DNA of 42,370 nt from the IMG/VR virus record IMGVR_UViG_3300020183_005653, positions 1 through 42,370 of that record; one strand, given 5' to 3'. The notes under the pieces were generated by a model. It had not been told where the DNA came from and ran no database searches. It was given only the letters and a program-made list of their open reading frames with translations. Position numbers and translations under genes: made by a program. This DNA comes from a virus. Below, in pieces: positions 14,799-21,867 of the stretch. Numbering within the stretch: position 1 is the stretch's first letter; each line of letters starts with the position of its first letter.

Positions 14799-15976
14799 GT
14801 CTTTCGGGTAAAATTAACGAAGAAAAAAGCAAAGAAGCCAAAGCCAAAACATTGGGAGCAATCGCTGATTTACTCGCATCCAAGAATATCGACATTGACG
14901 AAGTCGGGGATATCAAAAGAATATCCATTTACCAGTCAATGCTCAAAGACGAGAACGGCGATGCCCAGGTAGTCGATCTCGCCGCCATTCAAATTTCCCC
15001 CAAATGGGAATCCGGGCCCGAGTGGCAGATAATTCAGCGTGGTCCCGAGATTAAGCTCCCGAAAAATACGTCATCACCACGCACATCAGACTCATTCAAG
15101 ACATGCGTCGTTGTTCCCGATATCCAGTTCGGTTATTACCGCAACAAAGAGAGCTGCCTGGAGCCAACCCACGACGAAGAGGCAATTAGTGTTTCGCTGA
15201 ACGTCATCAAGTACCTAAAGCCAGAGTTGATTGTTTGTGTTGGTGACAACCTCGATCTTCCAGAAATGGGGAAGTACGTCACCTATCCGAGCTATGCGCT
15301 TACCACGCAGGCGACGATTGACCGTGCGACAACTTTTTGCGCGGAAATGCGCCACGCTGCCCCCAATGCGCAGATCGTCTGGCTTGCCGGAAATCATGAA
15401 GAACGCATGCCCAAGTACATCGTTCAGAATGCTGGTGCCGCATATGGTCTTCGAAAGGGCAATACGCCCGACTCTTGGCCCGTTATGTCCGTTCCTTACC
15501 TGTGCCGAATGGACGAGTTCGGCGTAGAGTACAGACCAGGATATCCGGCATCAGACATTTGGGTCAACCAGAAGCTTCGCATTATTCATGGCGACCGTGT
15601 CAAGAGCTCTGGATCCACGGCTCACGTTTATCTGAACGCAGAGAAAAGCAGCGTGATTTACGGACACATACACCGTATCGAATGTGCGTTCAAGACACGC
15701 GAAGATTGGGATGGGCCACGGACAATCATGGCCGCGTCCCCTGGGTGTTTAGCACGGATCGATGGGGCGATCCCCAGCACCAAGGGCGGCGTTGATTTGG
15801 ACGGACGACCACTGACGCGCCACGAGAACTGGCAGCAGGGTCTGGGGATTGTAATGTACGAAGACAGCGGTGATCATAAGTTCTCATACGAATGCATGCC
15901 TATCTACTCTGGCTGGGGTATGTTCCGTGGCAAAGAGTTTATTTCATCTCAGCGGCAGGCAAATCAGGTCTCCTGA
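14795..15976 (+). CDS. Calcineurin-like metallophosphoesterase
   Basis: 393 residues from the ATG overlapping the previous stop (ATGA) with GGGGAGA upstream. The N-terminal 100 residues are a charged helical region and linker. The catalytic domain shows the family metal motifs in order: D109-I-Q111 in 'VVPDIQFG' (usually DxH; here Gln), G150-D-x-x-D154 in 'GDNLDLP', G199-N-H-E202, H265-G-D267 and G290-H-I-H293. Such phage enzymes hydrolyse phosphodiesters or phosphomonoesters; many sit near replication or terminase genes. The His-to-Gln change in motif I may alter activity but occurs in some members. Its target is unknown. Confidence 0.85.
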   Translation: MSLSGKINEEKSKEAKAKTLGAIADLLASKNIDIDEVGDIKRISIYQSMLKDENGDAQVVDLAAIQISPKWESGPEWQIIQRGPEIKLPKNTSSPRTSDSFKTCVVVPDIQFGYYRNKESCLEPTHDEEAISVSLNVIKYLKPELIVCVGDNLDLPEMGKYVTYPSYALTTQATIDRATTFCAEMRHAAPNAQIVWLAGNHEERMPKYIVQNAGAAYGLRKGNTPDSWPVMSVPYLCRMDEFGVEYRPGYPASDIWVNQKLRIIHGDRVKSSGSTAHVYLNAEKSSVIYGHIHRIECAFKTREDWDGPRTIMAASPGCLARIDGAIPSTKGGVDLDGRPLTRHENWQQGLGIVMYEDSGDHKFSYECMPIYSGWGMFRGKEFISSQRQANQVS

Positions 15977-15977
15977 A

Positions 15978-16640
15978 ATGACAACCATTGTCGGCATATG
16001 TGGCGACGGTTACGCCGTTCTGTGTGCCGACAGTCGTATATCGACAGTTGATCCTGATGGTTACACATCGAGCATTCAAACCCTCCCATCGTCAATGCCA
16101 AAGATTGCCTCCGTTGGCTCGTACCATATTGGGGTCTCCGGCGATGTGAGGGCCATCAACATCGTTACATACGCATTTCAGCCACCAATGCCACCCCCGT
16201 CACTGCGCGGTAAAAAGTTAGATGAGTTTTTTACTACGAAATTCATACCCGCCCTTCGGTCGTGCTACGAGACAAATGGCTACTCCTACGTGCCCCCGGA
16301 CTCAAACATTTCGCGTTCAATCGAAGCTGGATCTACCCTCTTGGTTGCGATAAATCGCGTCATCTATCAGGTGGATAATGATTACTCGTGGTTTTCTGAC
16401 AGTGGTGGAGTTTATGCCATTGGTACGGGGGCCGCGTATGCATTAGGTGCGCTAGGGATTCTGTGCCCCAAACTACAAACACTCCAGCAGGCAAAAAAGA
16501 ACGCAATTAAAGCGATTGCGGTTGCGGCAAAAAATGACCCCCATAGCGGTTATCCATACAATGTTGTTTTTCAGGAAGCGTCAATGGCCACCCCATCGAC
16601 ACGGACAAAGGTAAATGGAAAACGAACAAAATCAGAATGA
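15978..16640 (+). CDS. HslV/proteasome-like Ntn hydrolase
   Basis: 220 residues. Removal of Met1 would expose Thr1: 'TTIVGICGDGYAVLCADSR' aligns without gaps to the N-terminus of HslV and proteasome beta subunits, with the nucleophile Thr1 and Asp17 in register. A Lys at position 41 of the mature chain ('SSMPKIASV') may stand for catalytic Lys33, offset by a longer loop. 'HIGVSGD' and 'YAIGTGAAYALGALG' match the core strands and the Gly-rich helix start, and 'AIKAIAVAAKND' matches the following helix. The fold should form oligomeric rings with inward threonines. No HslU, ClpX-like or Mpa-like ATPase is nearby, so it would borrow a host unfoldase or act alone. Only one base separates it from the phosphoesterase. 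Confidence 0.75.
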   Translation: MTTIVGICGDGYAVLCADSRISTVDPDGYTSSIQTLPSSMPKIASVGSYHIGVSGDVRAINIVTYAFQPPMPPPSLRGKKLDEFFTTKFIPALRSCYETNGYSYVPPDSNISRSIEAGSTLLVAINRVIYQVDNDYSWFSDSGGVYAIGTGAAYALGALGILCPKLQTLQQAKKNAIKAIAVAAKNDPHSGYPYNVVFQEASMATPSTRTKVNGKRTKSE

Positions 16641-16920
16641 TTCAGTAAACGCATGGATGGACGAAGCATCCTGCAAAGGAAAAACGGTAATGATGTTCCC
16701 CAAAGAACATAAAGACATTACTTACATCGTGGCAGCTAGGGCGATGTGTGCAGAATGTCGGGTCAGGGAACAATGTCTGGAGTACGCCCTTGAGTTCCCT
16801 ACGGTAGATATGCACGGAGTTTGGGCGGGTCTCACTAGTAGGCAATTGGCAGCTGAACAGAGGCGTCGTGGTATTTCTCCGTCTAGACCAACCTTGGCGC
16901 AAATGTGGGGCTACGAATGA
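16615..16920 (+). CDS. WhiB-family iron-sulfur regulator (1)
   Basis: 101 residues; the ATG overlaps the end of the hydrolase gene by 26 bases. It has four Cys in WhiB spacing: one in 'EASCKG', then 'CAECRVREQCLEYAL', followed by the G-V/I-W-G-like turn 'HGVWAGLTSRQ' and a basic C-terminus 'EQRRRGISPSR'. WhiB proteins bind a [4Fe-4S] cluster and contact the principal sigma factor to alter promoter choice; they are found in Actinobacteria and their phages. This is the earliest of three in the window. Confidence 0.9.
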   Translation: MENEQNQNDSVNAWMDEASCKGKTVMMFPKEHKDITYIVAARAMCAECRVREQCLEYALEFPTVDMHGVWAGLTSRQLAAEQRRRGISPSRPTLAQMWGYE

Positions 16921-17114
16921 AAAAAGAATTACTGACTCCAGAAGAACAGACATTTCTCTCTCAAATGATTGTCCATCACGACATGGCGGTGAAAATGTCT
17001 AAGAAAATGCTCTTAAGTGTAGATTCGCACGACGTCGAGTCGCTGTGTTACTCGATAATTCAGAATCAGGTAAATGAGATTGCGCTGATGAAACAAATGC
17101 TCAGGGGGGCCTAG
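16917..17114 (+). CDS. DUF305-like small protein
   Basis: 65 residues from the ATG overlapping the WhiB stop. 'FLSQMIVHHDMAVKMSKKML' followed by a helix ending 'IIQNQVNEIALMKQML' reproduces the DUF305 pattern (MIxHHxxAVxMA ... I..QxxEIxxM..WL) in a minimal single-module form without the usual signal peptide. The paired His and Met residues suggest metal binding, as proposed for the family. It ends convergently with the next gene, overlapping by four bases. Confidence 0.65.
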   Translation: MKKELLTPEEQTFLSQMIVHHDMAVKMSKKMLLSVDSHDVESLCYSIIQNQVNEIALMKQMLRGA

Positions 17115-17371
17115 TTGTTTCTAGTTCTACGCACGTAATCATCGTAGGTGATCCCTCGTGGAGATTCACCACACGGGTATTTGGCATACTCGGTATCAGC
17201 AAGAACCCTACACACTTCGCACTCAACGAATGTTCCGATCCCACTTACTGAGTATCGTTCGTCCATATCGATTACGCGCCATGTATGGCTATCGTAATTC
17301 TTCATAACCTGCTCTTGGCTGCCCTTGAAGGGCGGGCAAATCTTAATGATTCGACTGAGGAAGCGGGACAC
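17111..17371 (-). CDS. Small Cys-containing protein of unknown function
   Basis: 86 residues from GTG, supported by GAGGGGGG seven bases upstream; an internal ATG (17305) would give 64 residues. 'CEVCRVLADTEYAKYPCGE' holds a CxxC plus a later Cys, resembling a small zinc ribbon. The N-terminal 22 residues are basic and moderately hydrophobic. It lies 18 bases after the stop of the upstream gene, so it is co-transcribed. Confidence 0.55.
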   Translation of the reverse strand: MSRFLSRIIKICPPFKGSQEQVMKNYDSHTWRVIDMDERYSVSGIGTFVECEVCRVLADTEYAKYPCGESPRGITYDDYVRRTRNN

Positions 17372-17389
17372 TACTTTTCCCCCCTCGGT

Positions 17390-17809
17390 CTACCTCGCAG
17401 CATCATCGCCCATTTCCTGATTCATGGATACGATTTCATCAGCAATAATATTTGCGTATTTTCTGCGCAGTCGCCATACCTTCTTGTTCATCTCATTCAT
17501 TGTTGAGCTGCTACGAGCTTTTAGGATGATTTGATCATCATAAATACCATGCCGCTTAAATAATGCGTTATTGAAGTCCGAGGCCTCGAAGATTATGTCA
17601 GATATCCACCCGCCACGAATATCAATCTGCATCATCAGTTCGCAAAGTCCACCTTGACCGAATTCTTCATAAATGCGAGCAACCAGAATTCCGCACAAGG
17701 AAGAACGATATATCGAGTCAGCATCACGGTTTTGGCTGATGAATTCTCCAAGGAAATTTAGCAGGTCAGCTCTTGAGAATTCATTGTCATCTTCGTCTTC
17801 AAAGTTCAT
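17390..17809 (-). CDS. Phage protein of unknown function
   Basis: 139 residues, helical and acidic at the N-terminus ('NFEDEDDNEFSRADLL'), basic in 'NKKVWRLRRKYAN'. No motif recognised, no membrane helix. It follows the DUF932 gene after about 43 bases and precedes the GTG-started small gene by 18, suggesting one transcript from the DUF932 promoter. Confidence 0.6.
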   Translation of the reverse strand: MNFEDEDDNEFSRADLLNFLGEFISQNRDADSIYRSSLCGILVARIYEEFGQGGLCELMMQIDIRGGWISDIIFEASDFNNALFKRHGIYDDQIILKARSSSTMNEMNKKVWRLRRKYANIIADEIVSMNQEMGDDAAR

Positions 17810-17852
17810 AGCTGCCCACCCCTTGCGGAAGAATGACGCTTGACTAATTGTC

Positions 17853-18902
17853 TCACGAATATCGTCCGGCCATTGAAAGGATTAAAGTCTGAGCTTCTTC
17901 CTTTTTTCTAGACACCCACGAAGTGGGGTCCATGGACGAGGCTGCCCTGTCCTCTGGGGTTGCGTCACGGAAATGATCAAAATATTCAACAACGGCGTTG
18001 TATGCCGACCACCCATTAAACCCAAAGCCGCTAGCATTTTTTTCAGAGACATAAAGGGCACGAATAATCTCACCTACATCGTCACGATTTTTCTTTTGCC
18101 TGGCGCTCTCATTTGTCTTGGCGGAAAACATCTCGCCAATAAAAGAGTCGAATCGACGGGAAGAAATAGGCATGGGAATTCTGAGCATTCTCTCTGCTGT
18201 TTCGGTAAAATCTCGTGCCCATTTTGTTGATATTTCCAGAACAGCCTGAGCTTCACTTACGACATTGTCTTGATTTTTTGTATGACGTGCAGTAAATATT
18301 CGTAAAGATGATTTCAGCCCTGCGTTAACCGTATTTTTGCAAACGGCCCTGACCGAGGTATTGGCATAGGTTATGGGGGTCTTGCCGTCATGACCATTTC
18401 GAACGAGCAAATACCTTTCCATTTTGTCGTTGACCCCCGTTGGATCAAGCACAAGTGGACCCAGGTCGATTGATGCGAAAAACTCACGACCCCCATTGGT
18501 CACCCCGCAGGTATCGACGACAGCATCGCCCGAGCTCGCCCCGACAATTTCTAAAGCGCGATTCAGGCAATCGGCATTTTGCTGCACCACGTAGCGGGTA
18601 CCAACAGTAGACAGCGCATCGTAGGTTCCATCGCCATTCACCCGAACCGTGGCACGACTATCGTCCACAATTAGCGGAGCATGATTGCCGTCACCGTCAA
18701 CAACATAAATCACGTTTCCGTTTTCGTCCACTGCGGCAACCCTGGTCAAAACAACCCGGAAATCCGCCCCAGCAGCCCTCAGCATCTCCGATGAAGTCTG
18801 AAGGCCAGTCATTGGTGTCCCAATGCGATGCCAGGGTATCTCGACGTCCGAGTAGGCCATGCGAACCTTGCCAGCTCTCGTTTTATCTAGGCCGTGAGAC
18901 AT
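17853..18902 (-). CDS. DUF932 (phage/plasmid-like TIGR03299) protein
   Basis: 349 residues from the ATG with GAGGAG nine bases upstream; the frame stays open further but lacks a ribosome site. The start 'MSHGLDKTR' and then 'IPWHRIGTPM' are hallmarks of the DUF932 family, followed by 'TRYVVQQNADCLNRALEIV', 'GREFFASIDLG', 'YLLVRNGHDGKTPITYA', 'SVRAVCKNTVNAGL' and 'FNGWSAYNAVVEYFDH'. The family occurs in many phages and plasmids; its biochemical role is unknown. It has its own promoter and appears to be expressed strongly. Confidence 0.8.
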   Translation of the reverse strand: MSHGLDKTRAGKVRMAYSDVEIPWHRIGTPMTGLQTSSEMLRAAGADFRVVLTRVAAVDENGNVIYVVDGDGNHAPLIVDDSRATVRVNGDGTYDALSTVGTRYVVQQNADCLNRALEIVGASSGDAVVDTCGVTNGGREFFASIDLGPLVLDPTGVNDKMERYLLVRNGHDGKTPITYANTSVRAVCKNTVNAGLKSSLRIFTARHTKNQDNVVSEAQAVLEISTKWARDFTETAERMLRIPMPISSRRFDSFIGEMFSAKTNESARQKKNRDDVGEIIRALYVSEKNASGFGFNGWSAYNAVVEYFDHFRDATPEDRAASSMDPTSWVSRKKEEAQTLILSMAGRYS

Positions 18903-18934
18903 TGCAGCTCCTCTGGATGAATTCAGATAGAAGA

Positions 18935-18963
18935 AGTGTACACGTGCCAGATAGCTCATACAA
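18935..18963 (-). promoter_or_regulatory. Promoter for the DUF932 transcript
   Basis: Read on the minus strand: TTGTAT (18958-18963), a 17-base spacer, TACACT (18935-18940). The predicted start near 18928 leaves a 26-base leader that contains the GAGGAG site. The -10 lies within a GTGTACAC palindrome. It shares the TACACT -10 with the ssb candidate promoter. Confidence 0.55.
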
Positions 18964-18980
18964 GCCGTCAATAGGCAATA

Positions 18981-19145
18981 TCAATCTTTATTAATATTTA
19001 TCTCATCTAGTAGCTTTTGAGCAGACAACCATTTTGTTCTCCACAGCCTTGCCTCCTCTTCGCTATCCCACAGACGAGGAGCAGTTACGAGGCGCCAGGC
19101 GATATAGCCTGTAGCCACACCACACAAGTAAAAAAATAGGCACAT
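18981..19145 (-). CDS. 54-residue membrane-anchored micro-protein
   Basis: ATG five bases after GGGGGCG. The product starts with a hydrophobic segment 'MCLFFYLCGVATGYIAW' and continues with a strongly charged tail 'PRLWDSEEEARLWRTKW', then 'LLDEININKD'. Composition is protein-like to the stop. It fills what otherwise would be an empty 345-base stretch upstream of DUF932 and runs in the same direction. No homologue known to me. Confidence 0.5.
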   Translation of the reverse strand: MCLFFYLCGVATGYIAWRLVTAPRLWDSEEEARLWRTKWLSAQKLLDEININKD

Positions 19146-19209
19146 GTTCGCCCCCAGTCACGCAGCAGATCAATAAAATTGCAATATATGCAAACAACAA
19201 ATAATACAT
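19063..19209 (-). CDS. 48-residue hydrophobic micro-ORF overlapping the next in another frame
   Basis: ATG with CGGAGATC upstream. 'MYYLLFAYIAILLICCVTGG' is a plausible membrane helix and 'IFLLVWCGYRLYRL' a second. It overlaps 83 bases of the 54-residue ORF in a different frame. Either one of the two is spurious, both are made, or a frameshift joins them. Evidence is limited to start signals and composition. Confidence 0.3.
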   Translation of the reverse strand: MYYLLFAYIAILLICCVTGGEHVPIFLLVWCGYRLYRLAPRNCSSSVG

Positions 19210-19247
19210 TATTGATCTCCGCCAAGCGGTATGCACTTAGTAATAAA

Positions 19248-19550
19248 TTACAAATTGCTTTTCTTTAAGGAATTATAAATTGTGACCCGAGAAACACCAA
19301 GCCTCTTTGAGAGGTATGTAGCAGCGCCCCTTAGTGCGAAAAAGCCCATAGCGTCAAGTTCGCGTATCATTTTTGAGTATTCCGCGGGCAACATCGACGC
19401 AAGCGGTTTACCAAACTTCTGCTCATGCGCATCGACGATTACCCTGCGAGCCTCGTCGAGTGATTTTACGCGAGTTCCACAAACCTCTAGTGAGTTTATG
19501 ACTTGAGTCGACACCGCACGTCCCTTTGATTGGCTTTCCGCATAATACAT
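19248..19550 (-). CDS. Helix-turn-helix regulator, YheO/DauR-type HTH
   Basis: 100 residues with AGGCGAAG before the ATG. The C-terminal 40 residues 'DAMGFFALRGAATYLSKRLG' followed by 'VSRVTIYNSLKK' match the YheO-type HTH (HTH_22) pattern: G-F-x-x-R-G-A ... L-G-V-S-R-x-T-x-Y. The N-terminal half lacks the usual PAS-like sensor and instead has a helical segment ('DEARRVIVDAHEQKFGKPL'). Probably a DNA-binding switch for the minus-strand genes around it. Confidence 0.7.
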   Translation of the reverse strand: MYYAESQSKGRAVSTQVINSLEVCGTRVKSLDEARRVIVDAHEQKFGKPLASMLPAEYSKMIRELDAMGFFALRGAATYLSKRLGVSRVTIYNSLKKSNL

Positions 19551-19628
19551 CTTCGCCTATGGTCGGTCAAGCGACAGGGCGCTTTTCCATTACGTATCGC
19601 CCCAAAATTGGGATGCGTATTCTGCTGC

Positions 19629-20141
19629 TCAGCAGCGAGTAGCCCAGGGACGCCAGCCACACTTATTGCGCTCTTGGCTGTAGTTCCACATGGCAAGTCC
19701 GGCACGGAGGTTGACTTCGGGATTAAACAGATCATCACAATTATTAAGGATTCCCTTTGCCTGAAGCCAGCCGGTCGGATTGTATTTATTTTTTCGGCAC
19801 CAGTAGCCATTGATTTGCATCAAACCACGACTTCCGCCATTGGGGTCGGTTTTATTGAGTGATTTGATTTTGCAGCGGCTTTCACGATGAATGATGTAAC
19901 TCAACTTGGGCCATTGGGCCTCAGACCAGCCAACAGCAATAGCAAGGTCGTGCCACTCCCCGCACTTGCCATGGACAAGGCGTGCCAGTCCCGTCCAATC
20001 AACCCCGGAAAGGTCAATGGGCTGAGTGCTGTTGGTGACGCTGATGGCTTTCGCCTTATGCCAATCAACATCACAGGTGGCAACGGCAAACACTAAAATG
20101 GTGAGGAAAATGCTAACAACGAACCGTCTTGCGTTTTTCAT
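19629..20141 (-). CDS. Secreted lysozyme-fold (SLT-like) protein, copy 2
   Basis: 170 residues. The N-terminus 'RRFVVSIFLTILVFAVATC' is a signal peptide; the Cys could be a weak lipobox, but Thr at -1 is unusual. The domain (about 45-170) has the lytic-transglycosylase-like catalytic Glu87 in 'IIHRESRC', then 'SRGLMQINGYW', 'LFNPEVNLRAGLAMW' and 'CGWRPWATRC'. It would cleave glycan strands of peptidoglycan. It lies ten bases after a paralogue with the same 'IxHRESRC' and 'LQIN-W' motifs. Confidence 0.75.
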   Translation of the reverse strand: MKNARRFVVSIFLTILVFAVATCDVDWHKAKAISVTNSTQPIDLSGVDWTGLARLVHGKCGEWHDLAIAVGWSEAQWPKLSYIIHRESRCKIKSLNKTDPNGGSRGLMQINGYWCRKNKYNPTGWLQAKGILNNCDDLFNPEVNLRAGLAMWNYSQERNKCGWRPWATRC

Positions 20142-20150
20142 AACGCCCCC

Positions 20151-20705
20151 TTATTTACATGAATAGGTTTTGTACCACGGGGCAAACCCGCACCCACGAT
20201 GAACGTCGAACCACACATACATCTCCCAGGCCCAGGCAAAGTTGTAGAAGGGCATATTTACGTACCCCTGATGCCCGTACTTGGACTCAATTTCGTCAAG
20301 CCACACCTTGTTGATTTGTAGTGGTCCGCTGTCGGAGCCGTTCCAGTCGGGGTGACCAAAAATGACGTTTCGACAACGAGACTCACGATGGGCAATCGTG
20401 AGTATTTCTGGCAATAGGGCGACAGGCCAACCAGCAAGATGGGCGACCCCGGCCCATTCTAAGCAAGGGACATCGGCGGGGATTGCCAACGCAAAAGACA
20501 AGAACTCCAGAGGAGATATCGCGACAACCGTGGTTGTCGTGGGGGCAACAGTTGTTGGCAGTGTCGTTGTGGTAACGGCACGAGCAACAGTTGTTGTCGT
20601 TGTGGACACGACGCTGGGTTCCTCCTTTCCAATGGCGCTGACTCCGATTGCGGAACCAAGGATGACGATGAGAATAGGAAGAAAAAGCCTCAGCGGATGT
20701 TTCAT
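20151..20705 (-). CDS. Secreted lysozyme-fold (SLT-like) protein with Thr-rich stalk, copy 1
   Basis: 184 residues, GGAGAC ribosome site. Parts: an N-terminal signal/anchor ('LRLFLPILIVILGSAIGVSA'), a Thr-rich stalk (about 33-61, 'TTTTTVARAVTTTTLPTTV'), and a lysozyme-like domain (about 65-184) with catalytic Glu108 in 'IAHRESRC', 'GPLQINKVW' and a final 'GCGFAPWYKTYSCK'. Its domain parallels the downstream copy. If the N-terminal helix is uncleaved the enzyme would be membrane-tethered. Its own promoter and minus-strand location separate it from the endolysin operon. Confidence 0.75.
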   Translation of the reverse strand: MKHPLRLFLPILIVILGSAIGVSAIGKEEPSVVSTTTTTVARAVTTTTLPTTVAPTTTTVVAISPLEFLSFALAIPADVPCLEWAGVAHLAGWPVALLPEILTIAHRESRCRNVIFGHPDWNGSDSGPLQINKVWLDEIESKYGHQGYVNMPFYNFAWAWEMYVWFDVHRGCGFAPWYKTYSCK

Positions 20706-20782
20706 ATGTCTCCAGTGTTCGGCGGATACGGCTGGAGACTTGGTGTGCCTCCGTATGAACGGGTTGCCCCATTACCGTACGA

Positions 20783-20811
20783 ATATTACCATCTGATTAC
20801 AGTTGCGCAAC
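20783..20811 (-). promoter_or_regulatory. Promoter and GTTGCGCAAC palindrome before the lysozyme-fold pair
   Basis: Minus strand: TTGCGC (20805-20810), a 16-base spacer, TAATAT (20783-20788). The -35 is the core of a perfect 10-base palindrome (20802-20811), a possible operator. The leader to the ATG is about 70 bases. Confidence 0.4.
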
Positions 20812-20855
20812 CCCTTGACGGTGCAAAAATCACAAATTAATGTATTGACCTGGTG

Positions 20856-21113
20856 TTATTGGTCGAGAAATTTTTCTAAAAGTTCAACATATTGGCCGAA
20901 CTTACCCGTTGCGGTGAACGATTCACCGTCTTCAGACACTCCGCAGCTCATGGAAAATGAGAATACCAAAAAATCTGCGATATCTTGACATGTCTCCATT
21001 TGTGCGTCTTTTTCAGCATCACTCAGGTTACCCAAGTCCAGTGTTGCGTACGCAAAAAGAGCTCCAGCAATGTTGTTTGCCACTGTTAAATTCGCTTCAA
21101 AGTTCTCGCTCAT
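20856..21113 (-). CDS. Small acidic protein of unknown function
   Basis: 85 residues, helical, acidic, no membrane segment. 'ENFEANLTVANNIAGALFAYATLDLGNLSDAE' is an amphipathic stretch, and the C-terminus is 'GQYVELLEKFLDQ'. No family recognised. It is transcribed divergently from ssb, about 190 bases away, and is separated from the lysozyme-fold pair by about 150 bases with a new promoter, so it is likely a single-gene transcript. Confidence 0.55.
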   Translation of the reverse strand: MSENFEANLTVANNIAGALFAYATLDLGNLSDAEKDAQMETCQDIADFLVFSFSMSCGVSEDGESFTATGKFGQYVELLEKFLDQ

Positions 21114-21158
21114 ACTCCGACTTTAACACTACGGCGACCGATGTCAAGTCGTGCCAAA

Positions 21159-21202
21159 TTATGTAATGTATGAATTGTCGCTACACTAGTCTCGTATATT
21201 TT
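21159..21202 (+). promoter_or_regulatory. Candidate ssb promoter region
   Basis: Two overlapping readings: TTATGT (21159-21164), a 17-base spacer, TACACT (21182-21187); or TTGTCG (21175-21180), 16 bases, TATTTT (21197-21202). Both precede an AGGAGG at 21216-21221 that is too far from ssb to serve it. The leader is about 100 bases. Confidence 0.4.
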
Positions 21203-21266
21203 CAGTGATTCCGCTAGGAGGACTTGCTCCAACGTTTTTGAGTAAGTAATGTTCCGACTCATCGAG

Positions 21267-21282
21267 TTGGGGCGCGCCCCAA
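21267..21282. promoter_or_regulatory. 16-base perfect palindrome in the ssb leader
   Basis: TTGGGGCGCGCCCCAA lies 20 bases before the ssb ATG, inside the leader. As RNA it can form a 6-bp GC-rich hairpin with a CGCG loop; as DNA it is an uninterrupted palindrome. It could be an operator, or a translational control site bound by SSB itself. Confidence 0.45.
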
Positions 21283-21302
21283 AAACACAGAAAGAGATAA
21301 CA

Positions 21303-21749
21303 ATGAGTCAATCACCCGCGACGATCATCGGCAACGTGACCGATGACCCGAAGCTCACGTTTACTGCGGACGGCAAGCCACGTCTGGCATTTTCCGTAGC
21401 AGTTAATCACTATTGGACCGATGCGTCTGGCGACAAGCAGGAGAAGGTTTCCTATATCAACGTCATCGCGTGGCGCTACCTGGCCGACGACTCAGCCAAC
21501 GTTCTGGAAAAGGGCGTAGGCATCATCGTTACCGGTCGCCTGGAGCAGCGCTCCTGGGAGGACAAAGAAACCGGAGCAAAGCGGTCTATCGTCGAGTTGG
21601 TCGCAGACGCCATAGGCGTTCAGACGCGCTCGATTGATTCCTTTGAGCGCAAGCGTCGCAGCAGCCCGGACGGCCAGCAAACCAAGAAGGCCTCAGCGCC
21701 ACGCCAGGCTGCTCGCCAGGTCATCGAAGAGGACAGCGAGCCGTTCTGA
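21303..21749 (+). CDS. ssb: Single-stranded DNA-binding protein
   Basis: 148 residues from the ATG with AAAGAGA upstream; an upstream in-frame ATG (21249) would add 18 residues encoded by the palindrome and is less likely. OB-fold landmarks are in order: 'TIIGNVTDDPKLTFTADGKP', 'AFSVAVNHYW', 'SYINVIAWR', 'VLEKGVGIIVTGRLEQRSWE', 'SIVELVADAIG'. Then a basic/Gln-rich linker and the acidic tip 'EEDSEPF', the conserved SSB C-terminus that recruits replication proteins. It protects ssDNA at the fork. A strong terminator follows. Confidence 0.93.
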   Translation: MSQSPATIIGNVTDDPKLTFTADGKPRLAFSVAVNHYWTDASGDKQEKVSYINVIAWRYLADDSANVLEKGVGIIVTGRLEQRSWEDKETGAKRSIVELVADAIGVQTRSIDSFERKRRSSPDGQQTKKASAPRQAARQVIEEDSEPF

Positions 21750-21800
21750 TCTCCACCACACATCGATAATTCCCCTCAGAGAGAAGGAATCGATAGCAGG

Positions 21801-21824
21801 GCCCGCCAGAAATGGCGGGCTTTT
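21801..21824 (+). terminator. Rho-independent terminator after ssb
   Basis: An 8-bp GC-rich stem (GCCCGCCA / TGGCGGGC) with a GAAA tetraloop is followed directly by TTTTG. It lies 51 bases after the ssb stop, isolating ssb from the primase operon. Confidence 0.88.
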
Positions 21825-21867
21825 GCTTGTCCGAAATAGGCTCCACCAGTCGTGTATTCTTTGCCCA

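Noticed and set aside
20362-20796. Plus-strand frame of 144 codons opposite the lysozyme-fold gene
   Set aside because: It mirrors the Thr-rich stalk (Val-rich runs) and a promoter region; no start signals.
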